Positions 27,493 to 34,365 of a DNA stretch of 36,351 nucleotides are shown here, one piece after another. Every line of letters starts with the position of its first letter. Positions within the stretch are counted from its first letter, which is position 1. Source of the stretch: an uncultured Pelagibacteraceae bacterium. Lineage in GTDB: Bacteria > Pseudomonadota > Alphaproteobacteria > Pelagibacterales > Pelagibacteraceae. A model generated the notes under the pieces. It had not been told where the DNA came from and made no database searches. It saw only the letters and a program-made list of their open reading frames with translations. Both the position numbers and the translations under genes were made by a program. Where the stretch lies: assembly GCA_902515625.1 (NCBI GenBank), contig CABXVD010000008.1:1-36351 (forward strand). The letters run 5' to 3'.

Positions 27493-27890
27493 TATTTTGA
27501 TTTACATTTCTTACATAAACCAAAAAATTCTAAATTGTATTTACTGTATTTCATCCCTGCTTCATCAGCAAAGTTTGATAAATATTTTGATAGTTTAGTA
27601 TTACTTATTTCAGAAACTTTTTCACAACTTTCACATATTGAAAATGCTGTAGCTTTAGAAATTTGGCAACTAGAATTCTGACATGCAATGAATGCGTTTC
27701 TACTTTCAATTTTGTGGATTTTACCTATTTCAACCAATTTATCTAATGCTCTATAAACTTGTAGAGGTGCATTGATACCTTTTTTCTGTACATTAAAAAG
27801 AATTGAATATGCTTTTAACGGCTCAGGAGATTTATCAATCAAATCAAAAATAATTTTTTGGTTTTTTGAGAGATTGTGTTGTTTTTCCAT
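27492..27890 (-). CDS. zur: Fur-family transcriptional regulator, probable zinc uptake regulator Zur
   Basis: The 132-residue protein has a winged-helix DNA-binding half (about 1-65, with APLQVYRALDKLVEIGKIHKIE) and a dimerisation half with two CxxC pairs (Cys86/Cys89 and Cys126/Cys129), the structural zinc site of the family. Assignment to Zur rests on position directly after znuCB. Aligned to E. coli Zur, the regulatory-site His77 and Cys88 equivalents are kept (His59, Cys70) and Glu94 may match Glu111. The His96 equivalent is Ser78, with an extra Cys75 nearby. It lacks the His-rich HHH stretch of Fur. The gap to znuB is 14 nt. Two Zur-like palindromes lie at 29474-29507. Confidence 0.88.
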   Translation of the reverse strand: MEKQHNLSKNQKIIFDLIDKSPEPLKAYSILFNVQKKGINAPLQVYRALDKLVEIGKIHKIESRNAFIACQNSSCQISKATAFSICESCEKVSEISNTKLSKYLSNFADEAGMKYSKYNLEFFGLCKKCKSK

Positions 27891-27904
27891 TTTTAAATTT
27901 CCAC

Positions 27905-28708
27905 TTAGTTTTTTAATTTAATCGATTGTTTAATTTTAAACAAAGATAATATGAACAATATCAACGCCGCTGCAATAATTGAGGGTCCAGAAGATGTATT
28001 AAATTCTAATGAAGAATAAAGTCCTAAGATAACTGATAATAAGCCCCCAATTATAGAAAATAGAACCATTTTCTGAGGACTATCAGAGATATTTCTAGCC
28101 ATTGCAGCAGGGATAATTAACATTCCTGTAATCAATAATAACCCAACCATTTTGATAGAAATAGCAATTACCGCTGCCATTAATATTGTAAAAATAGCTT
28201 TTGCTCTATCGGGGTTTAATCCCTCTGCCTCAGCTAATTCATAATTAACAGTTGATGCAAGTAAAGGTTTCCAAATCAATTTAAGTACTATTAAAATTAA
28301 TGCTCCGCCTGTCCAGATTACAAGTAAGTCATCGGTGGTTACTGCTAATATATCGCCAAATAATAAACCCATAATATCAAATCTTATAAATGTTAAGAAA
28401 CCAATAACTACTAATCCAACTGCTAATGATGAATGTGCTAAAAGACCTAACAATGCATCACCAGGAAGATTAGTTTTTTTCTGAAGCTGAATTAATATTA
28501 ATGCAATAATTGATGAAATTAAAAATACTGAAATAGCGATATTTAAATCAAATGTATAAGCCATTGTAACTCCAAGAAGAGCTGAGTGGGCAAGAGTATC
28601 TCCAAAATAAGACAATCTTCTCCACACAACAAAACATCCAAGTGGACCAGTTACAAAAGCAATTCCAATACCTGCAACAAGTGCTCTTATAAAAAAATCA
28701 TCAAACAT
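27905..28708 (-). CDS. znuB: Zinc ABC transporter permease
   Basis: The 267-residue protein of the ABC-3 (metal permease) family has about eight helices. It shows MFDDFFIRALVAGIGIAFVT at the start, FVVWRRLSYFGDTLAHSAL (about 26-44), the usual cytoplasmic loop, and VGLLLITGMLIIPAAMAR in the second half. It forms the membrane channel of the ZnuABC zinc importer. Its ATG directly abuts the znuC stop (no gap) and it is 14 nt from zur. Confidence 0.93.
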   Translation of the reverse strand: MFDDFFIRALVAGIGIAFVTGPLGCFVVWRRLSYFGDTLAHSALLGVTMAYTFDLNIAISVFLISSIIALILIQLQKKTNLPGDALLGLLAHSSLAVGLVVIGFLTFIRFDIMGLLFGDILAVTTDDLLVIWTGGALILIVLKLIWKPLLASTVNYELAEAEGLNPDRAKAIFTILMAAVIAISIKMVGLLLITGMLIIPAAMARNISDSPQKMVLFSIIGGLLSVILGLYSSLEFNTSSGPSIIAAALILFILSLFKIKQSIKLKN

Positions 28709-29455
28709 TTAATTTTTCTTTATTTCCCCTTCATCAGAATGAACATGATCATGCTTATGCTCGTATGTTGTTAAAATTTGAGAAGCTTTTTCACCAAACA
28801 AAGCTTTATATTCATTATTTTTCGCTACATCCAATGGTGAGCCTGAACAGCAAACATGACCATTTAAGCAAACTACATGGTCCGTTGCAGTCATCACCAT
28901 ATGCAGATCATGAGAAATTAATAATATTCCACAATTTAAAGTATCAGATATTTTTTTAATTAATTCATACAAAGCAATCTCACCTGTATAATCAACTCCC
29001 TGTACTGGTTCATCTAAGACTAATAATTCTGGTTTTTTAGAAATTGCTCTTGCAATTAAAACTCTTTGAAATTCTCCACCAGATAAACTGCCTAAATTTT
29101 TATTTTTAAGATGAATTACTCCTGTTAATGATAATGCTTCATCAATAGCACTATCTTCTATAGTTTCTGTTAAAAGCATAAAATCATAAACTCTAATAGG
29201 TAAAGTCCAATCAATTGAAATCTTTTGAGGTACATAACCAACTTTAATTGTATATTTTTCAACAGTCCCCTCAATATTTTTATAAATTCCTAAAGCAATT
29301 TTAGCAGTGGTACTTTTACCAGAACCATTTGGGCCAATCAGGGTTACAATTTTACCCTTTTCAACCGTAAGAGAAACACCTTCCACTAGCCATTTTTCGC
29401 TTTGGCGAAAACCAGCATTATTTAATTTAACTAAAATATTTTTATTAGAATTCAT
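28709..29455 (-). CDS. znuC: Zinc ABC transporter ATP-binding protein
   Basis: The 248-residue ATPase has Walker A GPNGSGKST (41-49), signature LSGGEFQR (about 124), Walker B ELLVLDEP and the switch His in LISHDLH. The C-terminal tail EHKHDHVHSDEGE is His/Asp-rich, probably a soft metal-binding tail as in other ZnuC proteins. It powers zinc uptake with ZnuB and the periplasmic ZnuA. It is the first gene of znuCB-zur-ldh, reading away from znuA across a 71-bp shared regulatory region. Confidence 0.94.
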   Translation of the reverse strand: MNSNKNILVKLNNAGFRQSEKWLVEGVSLTVEKGKIVTLIGPNGSGKSTTAKIALGIYKNIEGTVEKYTIKVGYVPQKISIDWTLPIRVYDFMLLTETIEDSAIDEALSLTGVIHLKNKNLGSLSGGEFQRVLIARAISKKPELLVLDEPVQGVDYTGEIALYELIKKISDTLNCGILLISHDLHMVMTATDHVVCLNGHVCCSGSPLDVAKNNEYKALFGEKASQILTTYEHKHDHVHSDEGEIKKN

Positions 29456-29473
29456 TTAACCCTTGACTTGTAA

Positions 29474-29507
29474 ATGTTATATTATTACATAGTGTTATAT
29501 TATAACA
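29474..29507. promoter_or_regulatory. Two tandem Zur-like operators in the znuC/znuA divergent region
   Basis: Box 2 (29493-29507), TGTTATATTATAACA, is a perfect 7-bp inverted repeat around one base. Box 1 (29474-29490), ATGTTATATTATTACAT, is the same palindrome with one arm imperfect. Centres are 18 bp apart. Both match the known TGTTATA-type Zur consensus of proteobacteria. On the minus strand, TTGTTA (29508-29503) and TAATAT (29484-29479), spaced 18 bp, give a plausible znuC promoter lying across both boxes. TTGACT at 29463 may be the znuA -35. Binding is inferred from motif and position. Confidence 0.82.
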
Positions 29508-29526
29508 ACCAATTAATATTGTATTT

Positions 29527-30621
29527 ATGAAAAATTTGAAAAAACTCCCAATAATCATAACAATTTTATCTTTATTTACTTTTTTTATACCAGCCAAAGC
29601 TGATATTAAAGTAGTTGCCTCAATTAAACCAATACATTCGTTAGCTAGTTACCTTATGAACGGAGTGGCTAAACCTGATTTAATTGTAGATGGATATGCA
29701 TCTCCACATGGCTTTGCAATGAAGCCATCTCATGCAAAGATGTTACAAAATGCTGATTTAATTTTTTGGGTCGGTGAAGATTTAGAAAGTTTCCTTGAAA
29801 AACCATTAGGATCGATTGCTAAGAAAGCTGAAAAAATTGAATTAATGCAAGTTAAGGGGCTTCAAATTTTAAAGTTTAGAGAAAGAAATATATTTGATGA
29901 TCACGATGATCATGGACATGATGATCATGCTAAAAAAGACGATCATGATGATCACGACCACGATTCACATGCTAAAAAGGAAGATCATGACGATCACGAT
30001 GATCATGGTAAAAAAGAAGATCACGATGACCACGACCACGACTCTCATGCTAAAAAAGATGGCCATGATGATCACGACGAACATGAAGGACATGACGATC
30101 ATGAAGGACATGCACATGGTGAATTTGATCCACACATTTGGTTAGATCCAATTAATGCAAAGGTAATTTTATTTGAAATGTCTAAGCACTTAATTGAAAA
30201 TGATCCTAAAAATGAGAAAATTTATAGAGACAATTTAAGTAAAGGTTACAAAGAAATTGATAAACTTACTAAAGATGTTTCATCTGAATTAAGTAATAGT
30301 GTTGCTTCAATTGTTTTTCATGATGCTTATCAATACTTTGAAAAGAGATTTAGTGTAAATATATTAGGTGCTTTTACAGTTAATACAGATGTAATGCCTG
30401 GAGCTGAGCAATTAGCTGAGATCAGAGAAGTAATCGAACATGATAAAGTTGCATGTGTATTTTCAGAACCTCAGTTTAATCCTGATATAATTAAAGCTGT
30501 AGCAAAAGATATGAACATAAAAACTGGCGTAGTTGATCCATTAGGAGCTACTTTGAACCCAGGTAAAGACTTATATTTTGATCTTATAAGAAATATGTCT
30601 GCTTCTTTTAAAGGCTGCTAA
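29527..30621 (+). CDS. znuA: Zinc ABC transporter substrate-binding protein with a long His/Asp-rich loop
   Basis: The 364-residue protein has a signal peptide (1-25, ending PAKA) and the cluster A-I metal-binding fold. The expected ligands are His61 (ASPHGF), His203 (DPHIWLDP), His265 (VFHDAYQYF) and Asp337 (VVDPLGA). Between the first two lies a His/Asp/Lys loop at 124-198 with 22 His in 75 residues, longer than in E. coli ZnuA. It likely collects zinc or acts as a zinc-level sensor in the periplasm. It is divergent from znuCB-zur, with the Zur boxes between. Confidence 0.95.
   Translation: MKNLKKLPIIITILSLFTFFIPAKADIKVVASIKPIHSLASYLMNGVAKPDLIVDGYASPHGFAMKPSHAKMLQNADLIFWVGEDLESFLEKPLGSIAKKAEKIELMQVKGLQILKFRERNIFDDHDDHGHDDHAKKDDHDDHDHDSHAKKEDHDDHDDHGKKEDHDDHDHDSHAKKDGHDDHDEHEGHDDHEGHAHGEFDPHIWLDPINAKVILFEMSKHLIENDPKNEKIYRDNLSKGYKEIDKLTKDVSSELSNSVASIVFHDAYQYFEKRFSVNILGAFTVNTDVMPGAEQLAEIREVIEHDKVACVFSEPQFNPDIIKAVAKDMNIKTGVVDPLGATLNPGKDLYFDLIRNMSASFKGC
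29896..30120 (+). repeat. Internal tandem repeats coding for the ZnuA His/Asp loop
   Basis: The 225-bp segment is built from GAT/CAT/CAC-rich units. At the protein level KKDDHDDHDHDSHA (136-149) recurs as KKEDHDDHDHDSHA (162-175), a 26-residue (78-bp) period, with shorter DDHDDHG-like units between. The repeats are not identical in DNA (synonymous changes), so they are not brand new, but length variation by slippage or recombination is likely. Confidence 0.88.
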
Positions 30622-30647
30622 TTTAAAGGATAAAAAATTAAGAATTT

Positions 30648-30702
30648 AGTTTCCTCTATAATTGTAATAAATTCGTAACAAAAATTACATATAGAGGAGA
30701 CT
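30648..30702 (+). promoter_or_regulatory. Hairpin sequestering the ribosome binding site of the arsC operon, overlapping a TATAAT
   Basis: AGTTTCCTCTATA (30648-30660) pairs with TATAGAGGAGACT (30690-30702): 13 pairs with one G-U. After a 2-nt bulge, TGTAAT (30663-30668) pairs with ATTACA (30684-30689), leaving a 15-nt loop. The 3' arm contains the AGAGGAGA Shine-Dalgarno and ends at the base before the ATG at 30703. The 5' arm contains TATAAT (30657-30662), a consensus -10; no good -35 is seen. No T run follows, so this is not an intrinsic terminator. Transcripts starting upstream would hide the site; transcripts from the TATAAT would start near 30669 and lack the 5' arm. Confidence 0.6.
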
Positions 30703-30924
30703 ATGTTTATTAAAAAATATCTAAAATGGATTAGTACAGCTCTTGTTTTAACAGGAATATTGTTAACTAATTTAAATATCTACCCTATCAATATTTACTT
30801 CCACGGTTTAGGAGTTGTGGGTTGGACTATCGCAGGATTTATATCAAAAGATAAAGCTATTTTAACCAACTTTGGATTACAAATACCATTGTTTGTAATT
30901 GGAATTTATAAGATTATTTTCTAA
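30703..30924 (+). CDS. Small two-helix membrane protein (possibly DUF6552)
   Basis: The 73-residue protein has two hydrophobic segments, WISTALVLTGILLTNLNIYP (about 9-28) and a second comprising YFHGLGVVGWTIAGFI and the final FGLQIPLFVIGIYKIIF stretch. I recall similar short proteins in Pelagibacterales grouped as DUF6552, but cannot confirm that. Function is unknown. It is the first gene of the operon with arsC and the aquaporin: the stop overlaps the arsC ATG by 1 nt. Its Shine-Dalgarno lies within the hairpin at 30648-30702. A role as a membrane accessory of the arsenic genes is only suggested by context. Confidence 0.72.
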   Translation: MFIKKYLKWISTALVLTGILLTNLNIYPINIYFHGLGVVGWTIAGFISKDKAILTNFGLQIPLFVIGIYKIIF

Positions 30925-31358
30925 TGAAAAATATCTTATTCGTTTGTACAGGTAATTCAGCTAGAAGTATAATAGCTGAAAGTATCATTAACAACGAATA
31001 TTCAAATAAATTTAAAGCTTATAGTGCTGGAAGTAATCCTACAGGTAAAATTAATGAAGACGTAAAAAGATTTCTAGAAAAAAATAAAAATTATGATCTT
31101 TTTGAATATAGGTCTAAAAATTTTGAAGACTTCTTAAGTAATAATATTAAAATAGATTACGTTGTAACTGTTTGTAATAATGCAAATAATGAAGTGTGCC
31201 CTATTTGGCCTGATAAAAATCAAATAATTCACTGGGATATAGAAGATCCTGTGTCAAAACTATTAAATTCTAATGAAAATGAAAAAAATATATTAATAAA
31301 TAACACCTTTAATCAAATTAATAAAAATATTATTGACTGGATTGCTAATGAAAAATAA
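30924..31358 (+). CDS. arsC: Arsenate reductase, thioredoxin-dependent type (low-molecular-weight phosphatase fold)
   Basis: The 144-residue protein has the P-loop CTGNSARS (Cys8-x5-Arg14), the aspartate motif HWDIEDP near 103-109, and the redox cysteines Cys84 and Cys92 in VTVCNNANNEVCPIWP. This is the three-cysteine arrangement of thioredoxin-coupled ArsC, not the glutaredoxin type. It reduces arsenate, which enters by phosphate transporters, to arsenite. The 1-nt overlap upstream and 11-nt overlap with the aquaporin gene tie the three genes together. Confidence 0.92.
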   Translation: MKNILFVCTGNSARSIIAESIINNEYSNKFKAYSAGSNPTGKINEDVKRFLEKNKNYDLFEYRSKNFEDFLSNNIKIDYVVTVCNNANNEVCPIWPDKNQIIHWDIEDPVSKLLNSNENEKNILINNTFNQINKNIIDWIANEK

Positions 31359-31998
31359 TAACAAAATATTTATCGGTGAGTTTATTGGTAGTTGTTTTTT
31401 AGTAATGATTATTGTGGGTTCTGGAATTATGGCTGAAAACCTAACCAATGATAATGCTTTAAGACTTACGGCAAATACAATTGCAACTGGTGCTGGTTTA
31501 TTTGTTTTAATAACAACATTTGCTAATATTTCAGGAGCTCTCTTTAATCCTTTTGTTAGTTTAGCGATGTATTTAACTAAAAAGATTAAAGGAAAACTTT
31601 TAATTATATACATTCCAGCACAAATATTTGGATGCTTATTGGGTGTAATGTTAGCTAATGTATTTTTTGAGCACAGTATAATTGAACTATCTACAAAAAG
31701 TAGAGATGGCTTTCACATATTTCTAGCAGAAATTGTAGCCACTTTTGGTCTAATATTTATTATTTTTGCAACTTTAAAAGACGGTAAAACAACAGTTGCT
31801 GCTTGTGTTGCAACTTATATTACAGCTGGTTATTGGTTTACATCATCAACATCTTTTGCAAATCCAGCTGTTGCCATAGCTAGAACTTTTACTGAATCGT
31901 TTACTGGTATAAATTATCTTAATACACCTACTTATATAATTGCTGAGTTAATTGGTACTTTGATTGCTATTTATTTAATTAAGAAATTAATTAAATAA
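31348..31998 (+). CDS. MIP/aquaporin family channel, AqpS-like, probable arsenite exit channel
   Basis: From ATG 31348 the product has 216 residues and six helices. An upstream in-frame TTG (31333) lies inside arsC and is less likely. The loop B motif is NPF (67-69) instead of NPA. Loop E is NPA (172-174) followed by VAIAR, so the usual arginine directly after NPA is Val and an Arg sits five residues later. This FANPAVxIAR form is what I associate with arsC-linked aquaporins of alphaproteobacteria such as S. meliloti AqpS, which lets arsenite leave after ArsC action in place of an ArsB/Acr3 pump. Context strongly supports that; water or glycerol transport is the alternative. Confidence 0.85.
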   Translation: MKNNNKIFIGEFIGSCFLVMIIVGSGIMAENLTNDNALRLTANTIATGAGLFVLITTFANISGALFNPFVSLAMYLTKKIKGKLLIIYIPAQIFGCLLGVMLANVFFEHSIIELSTKSRDGFHIFLAEIVATFGLIFIIFATLKDGKTTVAACVATYITAGYWFTSSTSFANPAVAIARTFTESFTGINYLNTPTYIIAELIGTLIAIYLIKKLIK

Positions 31999-32169
31999 AA
32001 AAAGTATTATGAGATAGACATCAGTATTAAATAATATAAATATTAACGAATCTACACTCTGATTCTCCAATAAACTAATATAAACATAGAAAAATTTCTA
32101 TATCACATTAAACACTTCTTAAGTCATGAATCGATTGAACCGAAAACAATAATATAAAGGAGAAAAATA
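31999..32169 (+). other. 171-bp non-coding leader before the PiT-like permease gene
   Basis: No ORF is evident. It contains a palindromic hairpin ATAGAA-AAAT-TTCTAT (32086-32101) and, further upstream, TTCTCC (32063-32068), which could pair with the GGAGAA ribosome-binding site (32159-32164). A strong Shine-Dalgarno, AAAGGAGAAAA, precedes the ATG by a normal distance. I find no Pho box of the usual direct-repeat type and no riboswitch class I recognise. It is one of the longest gaps in the window, so it probably holds a promoter and perhaps leader control. Confidence 0.5.
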
Positions 32170-33135
32170 ATGGAAATGACTTTAATTTATACGGTTATAG
32201 GGTTTGCCCTTGCCGGTTATAGCGTAATCGCTAACGACTCAATCCAAACACTTGGTACTTTTATAGCCTCAAAGAAAAAATGGTTTAAATGGTATGTACT
32301 AGCTGGATCAGCATCAGCTGTTATGATTTTAGCGCTTGGATGGGGATGGTATGCGTATGATGGTGATATTTCTTACGGAAGATTAACTAGAATACCTTAT
32401 CAAGAAATTCAATGGTATCATGCAGTAGCACCTGGGATACTATTATTATTAACAAGGATTGGGATACCAGTATCAACAACTTTTTTAGTTCTTTCAGCAT
32501 TTGCCTCGACTGTTGTGCTTGAAAAAATGTTAATGAAAAGTGTGGTTGGTTATGGATTAGCAGCAATGGTTGCTTATATAGCCTGGATAGCTGTATCTAA
32601 ATTTATTAATGAAAAATTTGATGAAGTAGATGACAAATGGATAGGTTTTTGGAGAAATGCAGTATGGGTTTCTTCAGGTTGGTTATGGTGGGTTTGGTTG
32701 TCTCACGATGTAGCTAATATCGCGGTATATCTGCCTAGACAATTAGACTTAACGTTGCTTTTAATTGTTATGGGTTATTTTACTGCATTACTATTTTACA
32801 TTTTCTACATTCAAGGTGGACCAATTCAAAAAGTTGTTCTTGAAAAAACAGGAACAAGATATGCAAGATCAGCTACAATTATTAATGTAATTTATGCTGG
32901 TGTTTTATTCTACTTTAAAGAACTTAACGATTTACCGATGTCTACTACATGGGTATTTGTTGGGTTATTGTGTGGTAGAGAACTTGCAATATCTACAATG
33001 AATAAAGACTATAAATTTAAGTATGTCTTTCCATTAATTGGTAAAGACTTTCTTAAAATGATCTTTGGATTAAGTGTTTCAGTAGGTATCGTTTTAGCAA
33101 TCCACTACATTATAATTCCAAATAATTGGTTTTAA
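32170..33135 (+). CDS. Divergent PiT-family-like permease
   Basis: The 321-residue polytopic protein shows an internal duplication typical of PiT phosphate permeases. Half 1 has ANDSIQTLGT (21-30), then IPVSTT (99-104); half 2 has SHDVANIAVYLPR (178-190), then LPMSTT (255-260). Spacing from the first to the second element is 78 and 77 residues. The PiT signature is ND-V-AN plus P-x-STT in each half. Here half 1 keeps ND but not VAN, while half 2 keeps DVAN with His for Asn. Inorganic phosphate or another oxyanion is the expected substrate class, not certain. It is shorter than classic PiT proteins (about 400-500). It has its own leader and a strong Shine-Dalgarno and lies after the arsenic operon. 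Confidence 0.68.
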   Translation: MEMTLIYTVIGFALAGYSVIANDSIQTLGTFIASKKKWFKWYVLAGSASAVMILALGWGWYAYDGDISYGRLTRIPYQEIQWYHAVAPGILLLLTRIGIPVSTTFLVLSAFASTVVLEKMLMKSVVGYGLAAMVAYIAWIAVSKFINEKFDEVDDKWIGFWRNAVWVSSGWLWWVWLSHDVANIAVYLPRQLDLTLLLIVMGYFTALLFYIFYIQGGPIQKVVLEKTGTRYARSATIINVIYAGVLFYFKELNDLPMSTTWVFVGLLCGRELAISTMNKDYKFKYVFPLIGKDFLKMIFGLSVSVGIVLAIHYIIIPNNWF

Positions 33136-33145
33136 ATAAATCTTA

Positions 33146-33176
33146 ATGGTCGTGTTAAATTATTTAACACGGCCAT
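33146..33176. terminator. Strong hairpin between convergent genes, overlapping the manC stop
   Basis: ATGGTCGTGTTAAA (33146-33159) pairs with TTTAACACGGCCAT (33163-33176), 14 pairs with one G-U and a TTA loop. The loop is the complement of the manC stop codon, so the hairpin includes the last manC codons. It lies 10 nt after the permease stop. No clean T run follows on either strand, so it may end transcription in both directions only partly, or act as a 3' mRNA stabiliser. It is the clearest GC-containing stem in a non-coding position in the window. Confidence 0.6.
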
Positions 33177-34365
33177 ATACATCCTGATATCGTACAATAT
33201 CGCTTTCCTTCAAAATTGAGCCAACTTGAGCTTCGACAATTTTAACAGGTTTTTTTCCTGGATTTTGAACTCTGTGGATTGCCTCTAACGGAATGAATAT
33301 ATGTTCACCAGGTTTTTTAATTATAATATCTTTATTAAGAGTTATTTTAGCATTGCCTTGGGTCACTAACCAATGTTCTGCTCGATGATGGTGTTTTTGT
33401 AAACTTAGAATGCCTTTTGATTTTACATATAGCTCTTTAATTAAAAACTCTTTTCCTTCAAATAAATTGGTGTATCTACCCCATGGACGGTAATATACGT
33501 TTTTTTTCTTAATATATTTATTTTTATTTTTGTCATACATCTTCAGAATTTCTTTCCAACTACCAAGATCTGACCAAGGAATATCTAATTTGATTGCGTT
33601 AATTTGTTTAGTTTTTTCTAGTATTGCATAATCAAATGATTTAGCAGTCGTTTTTATAAACGAAGCTTTATTTAAGTAATAAGTATTTGCCTTATATTTT
33701 GCTTTGTTTACTGCATTTAAACAATTTCTATAAGTTTTGGGCTGGTATTTTTTGAAGTTGTTAATAATGGAATCTTTTCGAAGATAAAACATACCAGAAT
33801 TCCAATAACCTTTATTCTTTATGATTTGTTTTGCTTTAGTTTCTTTTGGTTTTTCAATAAATCTTGTTACTTTATTAATATTTCCTTTAATTTTTTTGGA
33901 TAAAAAATAACCATAATGACTAGTTGGAGATTTAGGTTTAATTCCAAAAACAAATATATTTTCTTCATTAAGATTTGATTTATTTTTGTTTATTGCCTTA
34001 TTAAAAATACTCATCTTTTCAATTAAATGATCTGCTGTAAAAAACATTAAAGGTTGATTGTCAGGTATATCTTTAATTAAAGCTGTACTTAATATAGCTG
34101 GTGCAGTGTTTCTTTTGGCTGGTTCTACAACAATTTTATATTTTTTAATCTTATTTTTTTTAAGATGTTTTTTTACCTCTTTTAAATATTTATTATTAGT
34201 GCTGATAATTGGTGCATCAAATATAGATGCTTTTGTTCTTTCTAATGTTTTTCCAAGTAATGTCCAATTACCAAAATCAATAAACTGTTTTGCTTGATGA
34301 TTTTTAGAATTTGGCCAAAGTCGAGTTCCAGCACCTCCACATAAAATGACTGGACGAATTTTCAT
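33160..34365 (-). CDS. manC: Mannose-1-phosphate guanylyltransferase / mannose-6-phosphate isomerase-type protein
   Basis: The 401-residue protein has the nucleotidyltransferase signature GGAGTRLWPNSK (10-21), VEPAKRNTAPAI, FFTADHLIE, RFIEKPKE and WNSGMFYLR. A C-terminal cupin domain (about 290-395) follows, with PWGRYTNLFEG and SLQKHHHRAEHWLV. This is the AlgA/ManC class, which makes GDP-mannose for surface polysaccharides. It is shorter than the usual 460-480 residues, mainly in the linker between domains, and the isomerase half may be reduced to its cupin core. The ATG overlaps the ilvD stop by 1 nt. Confidence 0.92.
   Translation of the reverse strand: MKIRPVILCGGAGTRLWPNSKNHQAKQFIDFGNWTLLGKTLERTKASIFDAPIISTNNKYLKEVKKHLKKNKIKKYKIVVEPAKRNTAPAILSTALIKDIPDNQPLMFFTADHLIEKMSIFNKAINKNKSNLNEENIFVFGIKPKSPTSHYGYFLSKKIKGNINKVTRFIEKPKETKAKQIIKNKGYWNSGMFYLRKDSIINNFKKYQPKTYRNCLNAVNKAKYKANTYYLNKASFIKTTAKSFDYAILEKTKQINAIKLDIPWSDLGSWKEILKMYDKNKNKYIKKKNVYYRPWGRYTNLFEGKEFLIKELYVKSKGILSLQKHHHRAEHWLVTQGNAKITLNKDIIIKKPGEHIFIPLEAIHRVQNPGKKPVKIVEAQVGSILKESDIVRYQDVYGRVK

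Noticed and set aside
29896..30120. Short spaced repeats considered as a CRISPR array
   Set aside because: They are in frame inside znuA, imperfect, and code for a His/Asp loop; there are no spacers or cas genes.
29894..30145. 83-codon Met/Thr/Ile-rich ORF in another frame of znuA
   Set aside because: It is the alternate reading of the His/Asp repeat (GATCAT repeats read as ATGATC); a by-product of the repeat.
30622..30702. Intrinsic terminator after znuA
   Set aside because: The stem is long enough, but it is followed directly by an ATG and lacks a T run; its 3' arm is a ribosome binding site.
31293..31613. 106-codon minus-strand ORF opposite arsC and the aquaporin
   Set aside because: Mirror of two overlapping real genes, hydrophobic only because it is complementary to membrane-helix codons.
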